This document shows positions 22,866 through 31,696 of a DNA stretch of 64,000 nt, one piece after another. This DNA is from JALZOC01 sp035758845 (GTDB lineage Bacteria; Acidobacteriota; Vicinamibacteria; Vicinamibacterales; 2-12-FULL-66-21): positions 10,986-74,985 of the forward strand of contig DASTVZ010000087.1 of assembly GCA_035758845.1 (NCBI GenBank), read 5' to 3'. The first letter of the stretch is position 1. Every line of letters starts with the position of its first letter. The notes beneath the pieces were generated by a model. The model was not told the origin of the DNA. It searched no databases and worked only from the letters and a program-made list of their open reading frames with translations. A program made the position numbers and the translations under genes.

Positions 22866-25719
22866 TCACCTGTTGCGCGAGCCTGCCGCCCAGGCTGTTG
22901 GCTGGGCACTTCTGCATTTCATCTGGCAGGGAACATTGCTGGCGGCTTTGACTGCCATCGTCCTTGCCGGTCTCCACAAGAGCGCGGCCGACATTCGATA
23001 CGTGGTGTCGGCGATCAGTCTGTCGTTGATGCTGACGCTTCCGGCGGTGACCGCTGTGCAGTTGTGGAGATCCGCTGGAGGCAATGACTTCCGCCTAAAG
23101 GCGGAAGCTACAGGAAAGGCGGAAGCTACAGGAAAGGCGGAAGCTACAGGAAAGGCGGAAGCTACAGGAAAGGCGGAAGCTACAAGTTCCTCTTTCGAAC
23201 CCGTGGCTTCCGGCTTTAGCCGGAAGGATGCTGTTGACGTCCGCCTGAAGGCGGACGCCCACTCAACCGAAACGGCGTCGGTGCCGTCTAGCTCACGACT
23301 GTTCGGCTCATTGCGAGTCGAGCCCTGGCTGCCGATGCTCGTGTTCGCCTGGATCTGCGGCGTAGCGATTCTGTCGCTTCGGCTGGTCAGCGGATGGGTG
23401 TGGGTGCAGCGGATGAAATCACATGGCACGTCGCCGATCGACGATGGCTGGGATGTCATCGCTGCACGCCTGTCCCGCCGTCTCCATGTCGCGCGAACCG
23501 TGCGCCTGCTGCGATCGACGCTCGTTGATGTCCCCACCGTCATCGGCTGGCTCAAGCCAGTGATCCTTCTGCCCGCGAGCGCGCTGTCGGGACTGAATCC
23601 CCATCAACTCGAAGCCATCCTCGCGCACGAACTTGCTCACATTCGCCGTCACGACTACCTGGTGAATCTTCTGCAGGCTGTCGTCGAAACGTTGCTGTTC
23701 TACCACCCGGCCGTATGGTGGCTCTCGCATCGCATTCGCGCTGAACGCGAGAACTGCTGCGACGATCTGGCCGTGAGCCTCTGCGGCGATCCGTTCATTT
23801 ACGCCCAGGCGCTCGCCGATCTCGAGGGGCTGCGCGGATCGACACGCCGATTTGTCCTGGCCGCCAACGGTGCATCGCTGGTGCAGCGGGTGCGCCGGCT
23901 GCTGGGTGCGCCGAGTCATGCCGGCCGAGCGCCCGGCTGGCTTGCCGGCAGCGCATCAGTGCTCGTGATCCTCGGCATTGGCGCCGGCGCGGTAGGCACC
24001 GATGCGTTCCAGACTGCTCAATCGACCGAATCTACGTCGGCGCCAATCACCTGGACGCAATCAGAAGAGCGTCCGGCGACAGCTGAGCAGCAGCTAAGGA
24101 ATGAAGCGCGCGCGACGACGGCCGCTGCCGCTCGGATGAGACGCGAGGCGCAGGTACTGCACGGCGCTGCCTCGGCTGCGAAAGCGCTACAAAATGCTAC
24201 CGGGCAAGCGACCACGCCTTTCCTCGCTGGACAAACGTTGGAGGCCAAAGCCGACGCGCTGGACAAAGCCGCGCGCTCGATGGCGGAGCAGGCGGCCCAA
24301 TCACTCGCAGCGATCGCCAGCACGCGTCAACAGACAATCGTCAGTGGAAATGACGCCGCTCTCGCTTCCGCAACTCGCGCGGTTACGGCCGCAGTGGTTG
24401 CGTCCACGCGGCCGACCGGTACTGTCGCCGAGCTCCGGACCGTTCTCTCCTTCGGTTCACAAACCCACGGCACGTTTAGCTGGTCGAACAACGGTAAGAA
24501 ACTCGAGGTTCGCTACGACGGTGAGGTGGAATTCACTGACGACGACATGGATGTGAAGCGCCTCTCGCCCGGCGGCTCGCTGCGGATCAGAGATGGCGGG
24601 ATGATGACGTCGGTCCTCGGCGGACACACCGTCGAATTCACGGCGGACGGTTCTGGCAACATCAGGCGGCGGTTCTGGGTGGGATCCTCCGAACGCCCGT
24701 TCGATCCCGAGGGACGCACGTGGCTGGCGTCGGTGCTTCCGCGGTTCATTCGGCAAACAGGAGTCGGGGCGAGTGCACGCGTCGCCCGTATTTTGAAGGC
24801 CAAGGGATCCGCTGGTGTACTCGCGGAAATCTCACTCATCGAAGGCAGCTGGGCCAAGCGCAAGTATTTCAGCGAGCTGCTCAAGACGGCCCCCCTCGAC
24901 GCGGCAACCGTACGGCAAGCGCTCGTGCAGGCAGGCCGCGAGATGGACTCCGATTTCGAGCTGGCGGCACTCCTCATCGAGCACGCGGACAGGTTGCTCG
25001 TCGACGAGGCGTCGCGTCAGGCCTATTTCGATGCGGCCCGATCGATCGAGTCAGATTTCGAGATGCGTCGCGTCTTCTCTGCAGTCGTCCAACGCGGATC
25101 TCTTTCGCCTGCCGTCCTGGCGACGATGCTCGCCACCAGCCAGAACATCGATTCCGACTTTGAAGAGGCGTCTCTGCTGATCGATGTGGCGAAAATGCAG
25201 TCACTCGACGACACCACGCGGCCGGCGTTTTTCACGGCCCTCGACACCGTGCAAAGCGACTTCGAACATCGTCGCGTGCTGAGCGCCCTCGGCGCGCGCG
25301 CCAATTTGCCGCAGGAGACGGTCGCGGCGATGCTGGTGTCCGGGGCCTCGGTCAAGTCGGATTTCGAAGCTGCGTCTTTCCTCCTGCAAATCGCGAAGCA
25401 GCAGCCGATCGAAGGCAGCTTGCGCGCACCGTTCTTCCGCGCGGTTGACTCAATCAATTCCTCGTTTGAGCGCGGCCGCGTGCTGAAGTCGGTCGCTGCC
25501 AGATCCGACGCTTCCGCCGACACGATCCTTGCGGTGTTGCGCGCGACCAACCGCATGGACTCGAACTTTGAAGCCTCGCAGGTGTTGCTCACTGTCGCCG
25601 CGTCTCATCCGGTTGCCGGGCCCGCCCGCGATGCGTACATCGATGCGGCGGAGAAACTCGGCGACTTCGAACAGGGTCGCGTGCTGTCGGCGCTGGTGAA
25701 GAACGAAAGACGCAAGTAG
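22852..25719 (+). CDS. BlaR1-like M56 membrane metalloprotease with eight-fold 34-residue repeat domain
   Basis: 955 residues. N-terminal helices (about 15-75) precede a disordered linker with translated repeats (residues 80-140), then further helices and the zinc protease core: ILAHELAHIRRHDYLVN (HELAH, about residue 259) and AERENCCDDLAV with the downstream Glu. After a TM near residue 370 comes an Ala-rich coiled region, a DUF4097-like beta segment (about 530-625), and from residue 666 to the end an array of 34-residue helical repeats, most beginning SDFE. M56 proteins sense an external signal and trigger proteolysis of the BlaI partner. GGGAG precedes the ATG, which lies inside blaI. The sensor is not a penicillin-binding domain, so the signal is probably not a beta-lactam. 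Confidence 0.92.
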   Translation: MSAIDHLLREPAAQAVGWALLHFIWQGTLLAALTAIVLAGLHKSAADIRYVVSAISLSLMLTLPAVTAVQLWRSAGGNDFRLKAEATGKAEATGKAEATGKAEATGKAEATSSSFEPVASGFSRKDAVDVRLKADAHSTETASVPSSSRLFGSLRVEPWLPMLVFAWICGVAILSLRLVSGWVWVQRMKSHGTSPIDDGWDVIAARLSRRLHVARTVRLLRSTLVDVPTVIGWLKPVILLPASALSGLNPHQLEAILAHELAHIRRHDYLVNLLQAVVETLLFYHPAVWWLSHRIRAERENCCDDLAVSLCGDPFIYAQALADLEGLRGSTRRFVLAANGASLVQRVRRLLGAPSHAGRAPGWLAGSASVLVILGIGAGAVGTDAFQTAQSTESTSAPITWTQSEERPATAEQQLRNEARATTAAAARMRREAQVLHGAASAAKALQNATGQATTPFLAGQTLEAKADALDKAARSMAEQAAQSLAAIASTRQQTIVSGNDAALASATRAVTAAVVASTRPTGTVAELRTVLSFGSQTHGTFSWSNNGKKLEVRYDGEVEFTDDDMDVKRLSPGGSLRIRDGGMMTSVLGGHTVEFTADGSGNIRRRFWVGSSERPFDPEGRTWLASVLPRFIRQTGVGASARVARILKAKGSAGVLAEISLIEGSWAKRKYFSELLKTAPLDAATVRQALVQAGREMDSDFELAALLIEHADRLLVDEASRQAYFDAARSIESDFEMRRVFSAVVQRGSLSPAVLATMLATSQNIDSDFEEASLLIDVAKMQSLDDTTRPAFFTALDTVQSDFEHRRVLSALGARANLPQETVAAMLVSGASVKSDFEAASFLLQIAKQQPIEGSLRAPFFRAVDSINSSFERGRVLKSVAARSDASADTILAVLRATNRMDSNFEASQVLLTVAASHPVAGPARDAYIDAAEKLGDFEQGRVLSALVKNERRK
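23088..23260 (+). repeat. Palindromic repeat cluster translated in frame within the M56 gene
   Basis: A CTTCCGCC/GGCGGAAG palindrome, then 18-base tandem units (four identical at 23098-23169, a fifth with three changes to 23187) encoding KAEATG, then two more palindromes, CTTCCGGCTTTAGCCGGAAG and GTCCGCCTGAAGGCGGAC. All keep the reading frame and fall in the linker between membrane segments. Confidence 0.88.
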
Positions 25720-25737
25720 GGCCGCGGAAATCCCATC

Positions 25738-28269
25738 ATGCTTCGTGACATCCGCCACGCCGTTCGCATGCTGCTCCAGGCCAAGGGCTGGACGACGGTG
25801 GTCGTCCTGTCGCTGGCGCTAGGAATCGGCGCGAATACGGCGCTCTTCAGTGCTATCAACGGTCTTCTGCTCAGGGCCCTGTCGGTTCGTGATCCCGACA
25901 CGCTCGTTCGCCTCCGATGGTCCGGCAAGAACGACATGGTGACCAGTTCGAGCGACTACGGTTTCTCCGGCATCGACGAAAACGGCCGCAACCTCCGCGC
26001 CACTTTCTCCTATCCGATGTTCCGTCAGTTCGTGACCGACAACCGAACGATGACGGATCTTTTCGCCTGTGCGCCGTTCGGTCGAGTGAGCGTGGTCGTC
26101 GATGGTCAGGCGGACATCGCCAATTCGTTCATTTCGACCGGCAATTACTATCGCGTGCTCGGCGTCAACGCGATGCTCGGCCGCACGATTGTGCCCGAAG
26201 ACGATCGACCGGACGCGCCGCCGGTTGCCGTGCTGAGCGCCCGCTACTGGCGCTCGCGTTTTGGCAGCGATCCGAAAGCGGTTGGAAAGGTCATCCGAAT
26301 CAACAACGTGCCCGTCACCGTCGTCGGCGTGCTCCCGGCCGCGTTCACCGGTATCCAGCAGACGGTCCACGATGGCCATGACGTAGGAGTGCCTCTCGCG
26401 CTGGACGGTCAACTCAGCACCGGGACCACTGAGCAGAGCACGCGCACGAATAAGCCGACGTACTGGTGGTTGCAGGTGATGGGCCGCCTGAACCCGGGCG
26501 CTTCGCTCGCACAAGTACAGGGGAACCTCGAAGGCGTGTTCCAGCGTACCGCTCGTGCAGGGCTCAACGAGTATCTCGCATCGATCTCAGAGAGCGAGCG
26601 TGGAACGATGCGGAACCGCAATCGTACCGAGGTGCCTCGTCTAAGAGTCGATTCGGGCGCCCGTGGTGTCTACGACGTCAACCCTACCGACAAGCGCGCC
26701 GTCACTATCCTCAGTGTGGTGGTCGTTCTCGTGCTGCTGATCGTGTGCGCGAACGTCGCGAACCTCCTGCTCTCGAGGGCCACCGCGCGGAGTAAGGAAA
26801 TCTCGGTCCGGCTTTCTCTCGGCGCGACGCGCGCGCGATTGATTCGGCAGCTCATGACCGAAAGCCTCTTGCTCGCATCGCTTGGCGGAGTCCTGGGTGT
26901 TCTCGTCGGCTACTGGGGGCAGCGCCTGCTTCCGGGGCCGCCGGGTCAGGCCACCGCGCTCGACTGGAGGATTCTCGCGTTCGTCCTTGCGATCACCGGG
27001 CTAACAGGTCTCATCTTTGGTGTGGCGCCGGCGTTCAGGGCGACAGGGATGAGCGTCAACACGGCGCTCAAGGAAAACAGCCGGAGCGTCGTCGGATCCC
27101 GCAGCATGCTGAGTCGCTTGCTGCTCATCGTTCAGGTGGCGATTTCGCTGGTGCTGCTCGTAGGGGCTGGTCTCTTTCTCCGCACGCTCAACAATCTCCG
27201 CCACGTTGATGTGGGATTCAACCCACAAAACCTTGTGCTGTTCCGCGTGAGTCCGCAGCTGAATCGCTACGATGAGCAGCGCATGCGCAGGCTGTACGAC
27301 CAACTCGCAGAAAGTGTCGCCGCCGCGCCGGGGGTGAAGGCCGTCACGGGATCCAACCCGGCCCTGCTTTCGGGCAGCGTCAACAGTACGGGCATCTTCG
27401 TCCAGGGGCGAACCTACACGCTCGACGCGAAGGTCGACATCAATCGTCTCGTCGTCTTGCCGAACTTTTTCGAGATCATGGAAATCCCGTTCTTGGCGGG
27501 GCGCGGGTTCACCGAACGCGACGACGACAAGGCGCCGAAGGTGGTGATCCTGAACAGCGCCGCGGTGCGCAAGTATTTCCCGGACGAGAATCCGATAGGC
27601 CGGCGAATGGGCGGGAGCCCTGAAGAAAACGCGACGATGGAAATCGTCGGCATCGTGCGCGACGTGAAGTACAACAGCGTCCGCGACGAAGTCCCGCCCA
27701 CGATGTACGTGCCGTACCGCCAAGCCAGTGGCGGCGTGATGCTGGAGGTGCGAACTGCCGGCGATCCCGTCAGCGCGATGGGCGGCATCCGCGAGGCGGT
27801 GCGGCGTATCGATTCAAACCTTCCGGTCATGGACATGTCGACGCAAATGGAGCAGATCGAGCGGCGGTTTCTCCAGGAGAAGCTGTTCGCGCAGGCCAAC
27901 GCCTTCTTCGGCGGGCTGGCGGTGCTGCTGGCGGCGGTCGGGCTCTTTGGCCTGATGTCCTACAGCGTGGCGCGACGGACCAATGAGATTGGCATCCGCA
28001 TGGCACTAGGCGCCCGCAGTCAAGACGTGCTGAGGCTGGTCATGCGCGAATCGATGACGCTCGTCGTCGTAGGGATTGTGATCGGCCTCGCGGTCGCGCT
28101 GGGAGCCAGCCGATTGGTCAAGACGCTTCTCTTCGGTCTCGCTCCCACCGACGTTTTCTCGCTCATGGCAGCGATTCTGGTGATGATCGCCGTCTCTGCG
28201 TTCGCCGGCTACCTGCCAGCCCGCCGCGCGTCACGCGTCGATCCGATGGTGGCGCTGCATCAGGAATGA
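25738..28269 (+). CDS. FtsX/MacB-type ABC transporter permease (acidobacterial orphan permease, ADOP type)
   Basis: 843 residues. It starts MLRDIRHAVRMLLQAKGWTT followed by the first TM and LGIGANTALFSAINGLLLR, a signature of the duplicated orphan permeases of Acidobacteria. Layout: TM1, MacB-like periplasmic domain (about 45-300), an FtsX core with three TMs and VRLSLGATRARLIRQLMTES, a second periplasmic domain, and the final FtsX core with RTNEIGIRMALGARSQDVLRL and ARRASRVDPMVALHQE at the end. No ATPase gene is adjacent. It may act in envelope efflux or stress. It lies 18 bases after the M56 gene and ends in a strong terminator, so is probably under BlaI control. Confidence 0.93.
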   Translation: MLRDIRHAVRMLLQAKGWTTVVVLSLALGIGANTALFSAINGLLLRALSVRDPDTLVRLRWSGKNDMVTSSSDYGFSGIDENGRNLRATFSYPMFRQFVTDNRTMTDLFACAPFGRVSVVVDGQADIANSFISTGNYYRVLGVNAMLGRTIVPEDDRPDAPPVAVLSARYWRSRFGSDPKAVGKVIRINNVPVTVVGVLPAAFTGIQQTVHDGHDVGVPLALDGQLSTGTTEQSTRTNKPTYWWLQVMGRLNPGASLAQVQGNLEGVFQRTARAGLNEYLASISESERGTMRNRNRTEVPRLRVDSGARGVYDVNPTDKRAVTILSVVVVLVLLIVCANVANLLLSRATARSKEISVRLSLGATRARLIRQLMTESLLLASLGGVLGVLVGYWGQRLLPGPPGQATALDWRILAFVLAITGLTGLIFGVAPAFRATGMSVNTALKENSRSVVGSRSMLSRLLLIVQVAISLVLLVGAGLFLRTLNNLRHVDVGFNPQNLVLFRVSPQLNRYDEQRMRRLYDQLAESVAAAPGVKAVTGSNPALLSGSVNSTGIFVQGRTYTLDAKVDINRLVVLPNFFEIMEIPFLAGRGFTERDDDKAPKVVILNSAAVRKYFPDENPIGRRMGGSPEENATMEIVGIVRDVKYNSVRDEVPPTMYVPYRQASGGVMLEVRTAGDPVSAMGGIREAVRRIDSNLPVMDMSTQMEQIERRFLQEKLFAQANAFFGGLAVLLAAVGLFGLMSYSVARRTNEIGIRMALGARSQDVLRLVMRESMTLVVVGIVIGLAVALGASRLVKTLLFGLAPTDVFSLMAAILVMIAVSAFAGYLPARRASRVDPMVALHQE

Positions 28270-28308
28270 TTCTGAAATTGCTGATTGCTGAATGCTGATT
28301 GCTGAATT

Positions 28309-28343
28309 GGCCGAACGCTTTTGGGTTCGGCCTTTTTGCTTTT
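28309..28343 (+). terminator. Rho-independent terminator
   Basis: Perfect 8-bp stem GGCCGAAC / GTTCGGCC with an 8-base loop, followed by TTTTTGCTTTT. It closes the blaI-M56-permease transcript and is nested in a larger CAATCAGCAATC-type inverted repeat (28280-28362). Confidence 0.92.
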
Positions 28344-28412
28344 CAATCAGCAATCGACAATCACCATTTTCAGGTTCCTAGGTAAGCGTCTCTTGCACGC
28401 ATCCTCCCAGGG

Positions 28413-29408
28413 CTACTTTTGTTTGAAACCGGCCGGGATTTCGAGGTCTGATGCAGCGACAGAGGTCTGAAGTTCCTGCACTTCGTGTTCGGCCGTGAAG
28501 ATGGTCGCGCGCGTGGCGTTGGCGTTGTCGTCCTTCTTCGCCATCTTGCGGGCCAGCATGCCGCCGAGACCGCCGATCGATTTAGGAGCGCTCTCGGAGG
28601 TTTGCTGCGCCGCTTCTTCCTTCGATTTGACCCCTTCGACCGTCGTCGTTGACGCGAGCGGAGTTCCCTGAAGTTTGGGGGATTCCTTCTGCAGTCGATC
28701 CGCCGCCTGCTTGAATGCCGGATACATCGCGACAATCATCGCCATCTGTTCCGGTGACATGCCCATTGCGTCTGGCCCCTGAAGTTGCCGCCAATACTTC
28801 AGTTCGAATTCCGCAACTTCTTTCAGCGCCGGAATCTGGGGACCGAGCCACGAGTCGACGTTCATGACGAGTCCGCCGCCGTCCTCGAGCGTCTTGCCTT
28901 TCTCGCGAACGGTCACCGTCATGATTACTTCACGCGTGTCGTAACCGGCGAGTTGCTTTTTTTGGCCGGTCTCCTTGACGTTGAAGTCGACCTCGTATTC
29001 TTTCTGCGGTTGTCCCTTTTCCTGCTGTTTCTCTTCCTTGCCCTGCTGTTCTGCCGCCTGTTTTTGCGCTTTCTCGCGCGCCTCGCGCATTTGCTGACGG
29101 AGCTGTTCGAATGTGGTGACCTCGTACGTCTTCTTCTTCATGTCGAGCTTGTAGATCTTTTCTTCGGACAGGTCGATGATTTCGCCGGTCGTGTCGTTGC
29201 TCGTCATCTTGCGATTGCCCTTCACCGCTGTGGTCGAGACGACTCCTTCCTTCGCTGCCCTGCCGCCGAACATGTTGAACATCTTCCCGAGCATGCCGCC
29301 GAGCGATACATGGGTCTTTTCGCGGGTCTTCACGTCCGCCCACGCAGGGTTTGCGGTCAGGGCAACAAGCGACAACAGAGCAGCACACGAGATCAGCAGT
29401 CGTCTCAT
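28413..29408 (-). CDS. Exported protein of unknown function with internal coiled coil
   Basis: 331 residues from ATG 29408 (GGAGGA upstream). Signal peptide RRLLISCAALLSLVALTANPAWA. The mature part begins DVKTREKTHVSLGGMLGKMFNMFGG, has KGNRKMTSNDTTGEIIDLSEEKIYKLDMKKKTYEV (a DUF4412-like pattern reporting the chelated or bound state is possible), a highly charged Lys/Glu/Gln coiled segment (about residues 105-140), then GYDTREVIMTVTVREKGKTL, a DUF4412-like core. The C-terminus is AGFKQK. Acidobacterial genomes hold many such proteins; no role known. Convergent with the permease gene. Confidence 0.65.
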   Translation of the reverse strand: MRRLLISCAALLSLVALTANPAWADVKTREKTHVSLGGMLGKMFNMFGGRAAKEGVVSTTAVKGNRKMTSNDTTGEIIDLSEEKIYKLDMKKKTYEVTTFEQLRQQMREAREKAQKQAAEQQGKEEKQQEKGQPQKEYEVDFNVKETGQKKQLAGYDTREVIMTVTVREKGKTLEDGGGLVMNVDSWLGPQIPALKEVAEFELKYWRQLQGPDAMGMSPEQMAMIVAMYPAFKQAADRLQKESPKLQGTPLASTTTVEGVKSKEEAAQQTSESAPKSIGGLGGMLARKMAKKDDNANATRATIFTAEHEVQELQTSVAASDLEIPAGFKQK

Positions 29409-29518
29409 CAGGAGTCCTCCAAGGCTGGGGTAAGATGCGCGCCGGCTGGTCAATTGTAGCAGCGGTGCAATTGTATGCAGAGCCTGCTAACGCTGGCCTT
29501 GTCCCACCGTCCTTCTAA

Positions 29519-30082
29519 ATGGAGGAGAGTGCGAGTCTTGACACCCTAGTGGCATTGACCATGTTTTCGGCCGGGCACGCGTCAGAGGACGCGCATCTCG
29601 TGCGCGCGGCGCGTGCCGGCGACCAGCGGGCGTTTGAGGCTCTGTACGAGCGATATGCGCGCGTCATTCACGGGGTGCTGCTGGCGCGCGCGCCGCGGGC
29701 AGATGTCGAAGACCTCGTCCAGGACGTGTTTTTGTCGGCCTGGAACCGTCTCGAGTCCCTGCGAGACCCGGCAGCCTTCGGCGGCTGGCTGTCGATGATC
29801 GCCCGGAACCGCGCGACGGACTTCCATCGCCAGGCGATCGAAGCCGTGGAACTGCCGGAGGATTTGAGCGCACCGGAGGCGTCGTCCAGCCGAGCCGAGG
29901 CACTCGCGGTGCTCGAGGTGATCCGCGCCCTGCCAGCGGCATATCGTGAGACGCTCGTATTGAGGTTGGTTGAGGGGTTGACGGGTCCCGAGATCGCGGA
30001 ACGGACGGGCCTGACACCCGCATCGGTTCGTGTGAACCTGCATCGGGGCATGGCGTTGCTTCGTGCGAAGTTGCAGCAATGA
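29519..30082 (+). CDS. ECF sigma factor (RpoE-like)
   Basis: 187 residues. Region 2: FEALYERYARVIHGVLLARAPRADVEDLVQDVFLSAWNRL with WLSMIARNRATDF; region 4: LPAAYRETLVLRLVEGLTGPEIAERTGLTPASVRVNLHRG. ATG 29519 is used, but ATG 29561 just before SEDAHLVRAARAGDQ is equally possible; neither has a clear ribosome site. The TGA overlaps the ATG of the FecR-like gene by four bases, the usual sigma/anti-sigma arrangement, and the following gene encodes a haem-binding protein, hinting at a redox or envelope stress regulon. Confidence 0.93.
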   Translation: MEESASLDTLVALTMFSAGHASEDAHLVRAARAGDQRAFEALYERYARVIHGVLLARAPRADVEDLVQDVFLSAWNRLESLRDPAAFGGWLSMIARNRATDFHRQAIEAVELPEDLSAPEASSSRAEALAVLEVIRALPAAYRETLVLRLVEGLTGPEIAERTGLTPASVRVNLHRGMALLRAKLQQ

Positions 30083-31113
30083 AGAAGACTGAAGAGGAGG
30101 AGCACGCGTATCTCTGGGACGGTTCCGGCGAGCCGGATCCAGAAATCGTGCGCCTCGAGACGTTACTCGGACAATTGCGTCAGCGCGGCGCGCCGCCAGA
30201 GCTGCCGATTCGCAAACCCACGCGCTCACGCACGACCTGGGCGATCGGTGCGCTGTCTGCCGCGGCCGCTGTCCTGCTGCTTGCCGCGATCGGATGGTAC
30301 GCCGTCGCAGTCCTGAGCCGGGGATGGACTGTCCAGCCGATCGCCGGGACGCCGATCGTGGATGGTGTGCGCTCGCCGAGTGGTAGCGGTGCATCGACGG
30401 CGCGTCTTCGTGTCGGCGGCCGGCTCGAAACCGACGCCGTGTCGCGTGCGCGAATTACCGTCGGCGAAATCGGCCGGGTGGACGTCGAGCCAAACACGGA
30501 GTTGCAGGTGGTCGCGGCGGGCGGCCGTGAGCATCGGATGTCGCTCACCCGCGGTCTCATTCACGCGCGCATCTGGGCGCCTCCGAAACTGTTTTTCGTG
30601 AACACGCCAAGTGCGACCGCCATCGATCTCGGATGCGAATACACGCTTCAGGTAGATGAAGACGGAGCCGGTCTGATTCGCGTCAGCCTTGGATGGGTGA
30701 GCCTTGAAGGCAGTGGCCGGGAATCATTCATTCCTGAACGTGCAGTTGGACGGACCCGCCCCGGCGCCGGACCCGGAACGCCTTACTACGCCGATGCGCC
30801 GTCGGGGTACGGGGAAGCTCTCGATGTGCTGGATTTCAAGGCGGCGGACGATCCGCGTCGCGCCGCGTCGTTCGATCTCGTCCTGTCGTCTGCTCGCCGC
30901 GAAGATGCGTTTACGTTGTGGCATCTGTTGTCACGCGGTACGCTCGCCGAGCGGGAACGTGTCTACGATCGACTGGCCGAACTCGTTCCTCCACCTGCCG
31001 GGGTAACCCGAGACGCTGTGTTGAAGAAGGATCAATCGGCTCTCGATCAATGGTGGGATACGCTTGGTCTTGACAGCACGACGTGGTGGAGGCTGTGGAA
31101 GAGGAAGTTGTGA
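30079..31113 (+). CDS. FecR-domain membrane protein, probable anti-sigma factor
   Basis: 344 residues. A cytoplasmic N-terminus of about 50 residues, rich in charges, then one transmembrane helix (TTWAIGALSAAAAVLLLAAIGWYAVAV region, about 51-77), then a periplasmic FecR domain: ARITVGEIGRVDVEPNTELQVV, MSLTRGLIHARIWAPPKLFFVNTPSATAIDLGCEYTLQ-type block (the 'l..G...a.v......f.V.TP.a.a.vlGT.f.v' motif) and VSLGWVSLEG. Topology fits an anti-sigma factor that binds the upstream ECF sigma in the cytoplasm and senses at the periplasm. Start overlaps the sigma gene; its stop overlaps the next gene by four bases (GTGA). Confidence 0.88.
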   Translation: MKKTEEEEHAYLWDGSGEPDPEIVRLETLLGQLRQRGAPPELPIRKPTRSRTTWAIGALSAAAAVLLLAAIGWYAVAVLSRGWTVQPIAGTPIVDGVRSPSGSGASTARLRVGGRLETDAVSRARITVGEIGRVDVEPNTELQVVAAGGREHRMSLTRGLIHARIWAPPKLFFVNTPSATAIDLGCEYTLQVDEDGAGLIRVSLGWVSLEGSGRESFIPERAVGRTRPGAGPGTPYYADAPSGYGEALDVLDFKAADDPRRAASFDLVLSSARREDAFTLWHLLSRGTLAERERVYDRLAELVPPPAGVTRDAVLKKDQSALDQWWDTLGLDSTTWWRLWKRKL

Positions 31114-31604
31114 ACGAGTGGGGTGGCAGCGGACGAATCGTGCGTAATGCGTCGCTCGTTCTGATTGGCGGCGCCTGTGTGATGCAACTTGCTCGTCCCT
31201 CACGCACCAATCCGCCCACCGATTCCGGCCGCACGCTGGCGACGGTCACTCACGCACCTGAGGAGGTCCGTTCGATCCTCGAGCGCGGCTGCCGCGACTG
31301 CCACTCGCACGACACGCAATGGCCATGGTACAGCAATGTCGCACCGGTATCGTGGTTCGTCATCAACGATGTGAATCATGGCCGCCGTCATTTCAACTAT
31401 TCCGATTGGGCGCAATACGATCGCGACAAGATTCCGCAGTTGCTCAAAGAGATCTGCGAGCAAACCCGCAAGGGTGAAATGCCACTGTCGTCATACCTGT
31501 GGATGCATCCCGATTCGCGGCTAAGCGATCGCGATGTCTCGCTGCTGTGTGATTGGAGTGATGCGGAGCGGCGCGCCTTTCGGCAGAAGGCGGAGGTTCG
31601 CTAG
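31110..31604 (+). CDS. Membrane-anchored haem-binding domain protein (CxxCH)
   Basis: 164 residues from GTG 31110, with GAGGAAG upstream and a GTGA overlap with the FecR gene. An N-terminal hydrophobic segment (NASLVLIGGACVMQLA) anchors it; then ILERGCRDCHSHDTQWPWYSNVAPVSW, a c-type haem site Cys-Arg-Asp-Cys-His in the conserved context of the haem-binding domain family (Haem_bd), and MPLSSYLWMHPDSRLSDRDVSLLCDWSD, in which Met or His could be the second ligand. Likely a periplasmic redox protein; requires cytochrome c maturation genes that are not in this window. Confidence 0.87.
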   Translation: MNEWGGSGRIVRNASLVLIGGACVMQLARPSRTNPPTDSGRTLATVTHAPEEVRSILERGCRDCHSHDTQWPWYSNVAPVSWFVINDVNHGRRHFNYSDWAQYDRDKIPQLLKEICEQTRKGEMPLSSYLWMHPDSRLSDRDVSLLCDWSDAERRAFRQKAEVR

Positions 31605-31696
31605 TCTTCCAGCCGCGAACCGGCAAGCGAGCCAGCAGCCAGCAGCCAGAAGCCGGACTTCGGACCCCGGATCCCGGATCTCGATACAATTCACCT

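Noticed and set aside
23098..23187. Regularly spaced identical units suggesting a CRISPR array
   Set aside because: Units are only 18 bases, directly adjacent without spacers, and are translated in frame inside the M56 protease gene; no cas genes are present.
24847..25716. Interpretation of the 34-residue units as ordinary TPRs
   Set aside because: Period fits, but the TPR key positions (W-LG-Y-A-F-A-P) are not met; the shared signature is S-D-F-E instead.
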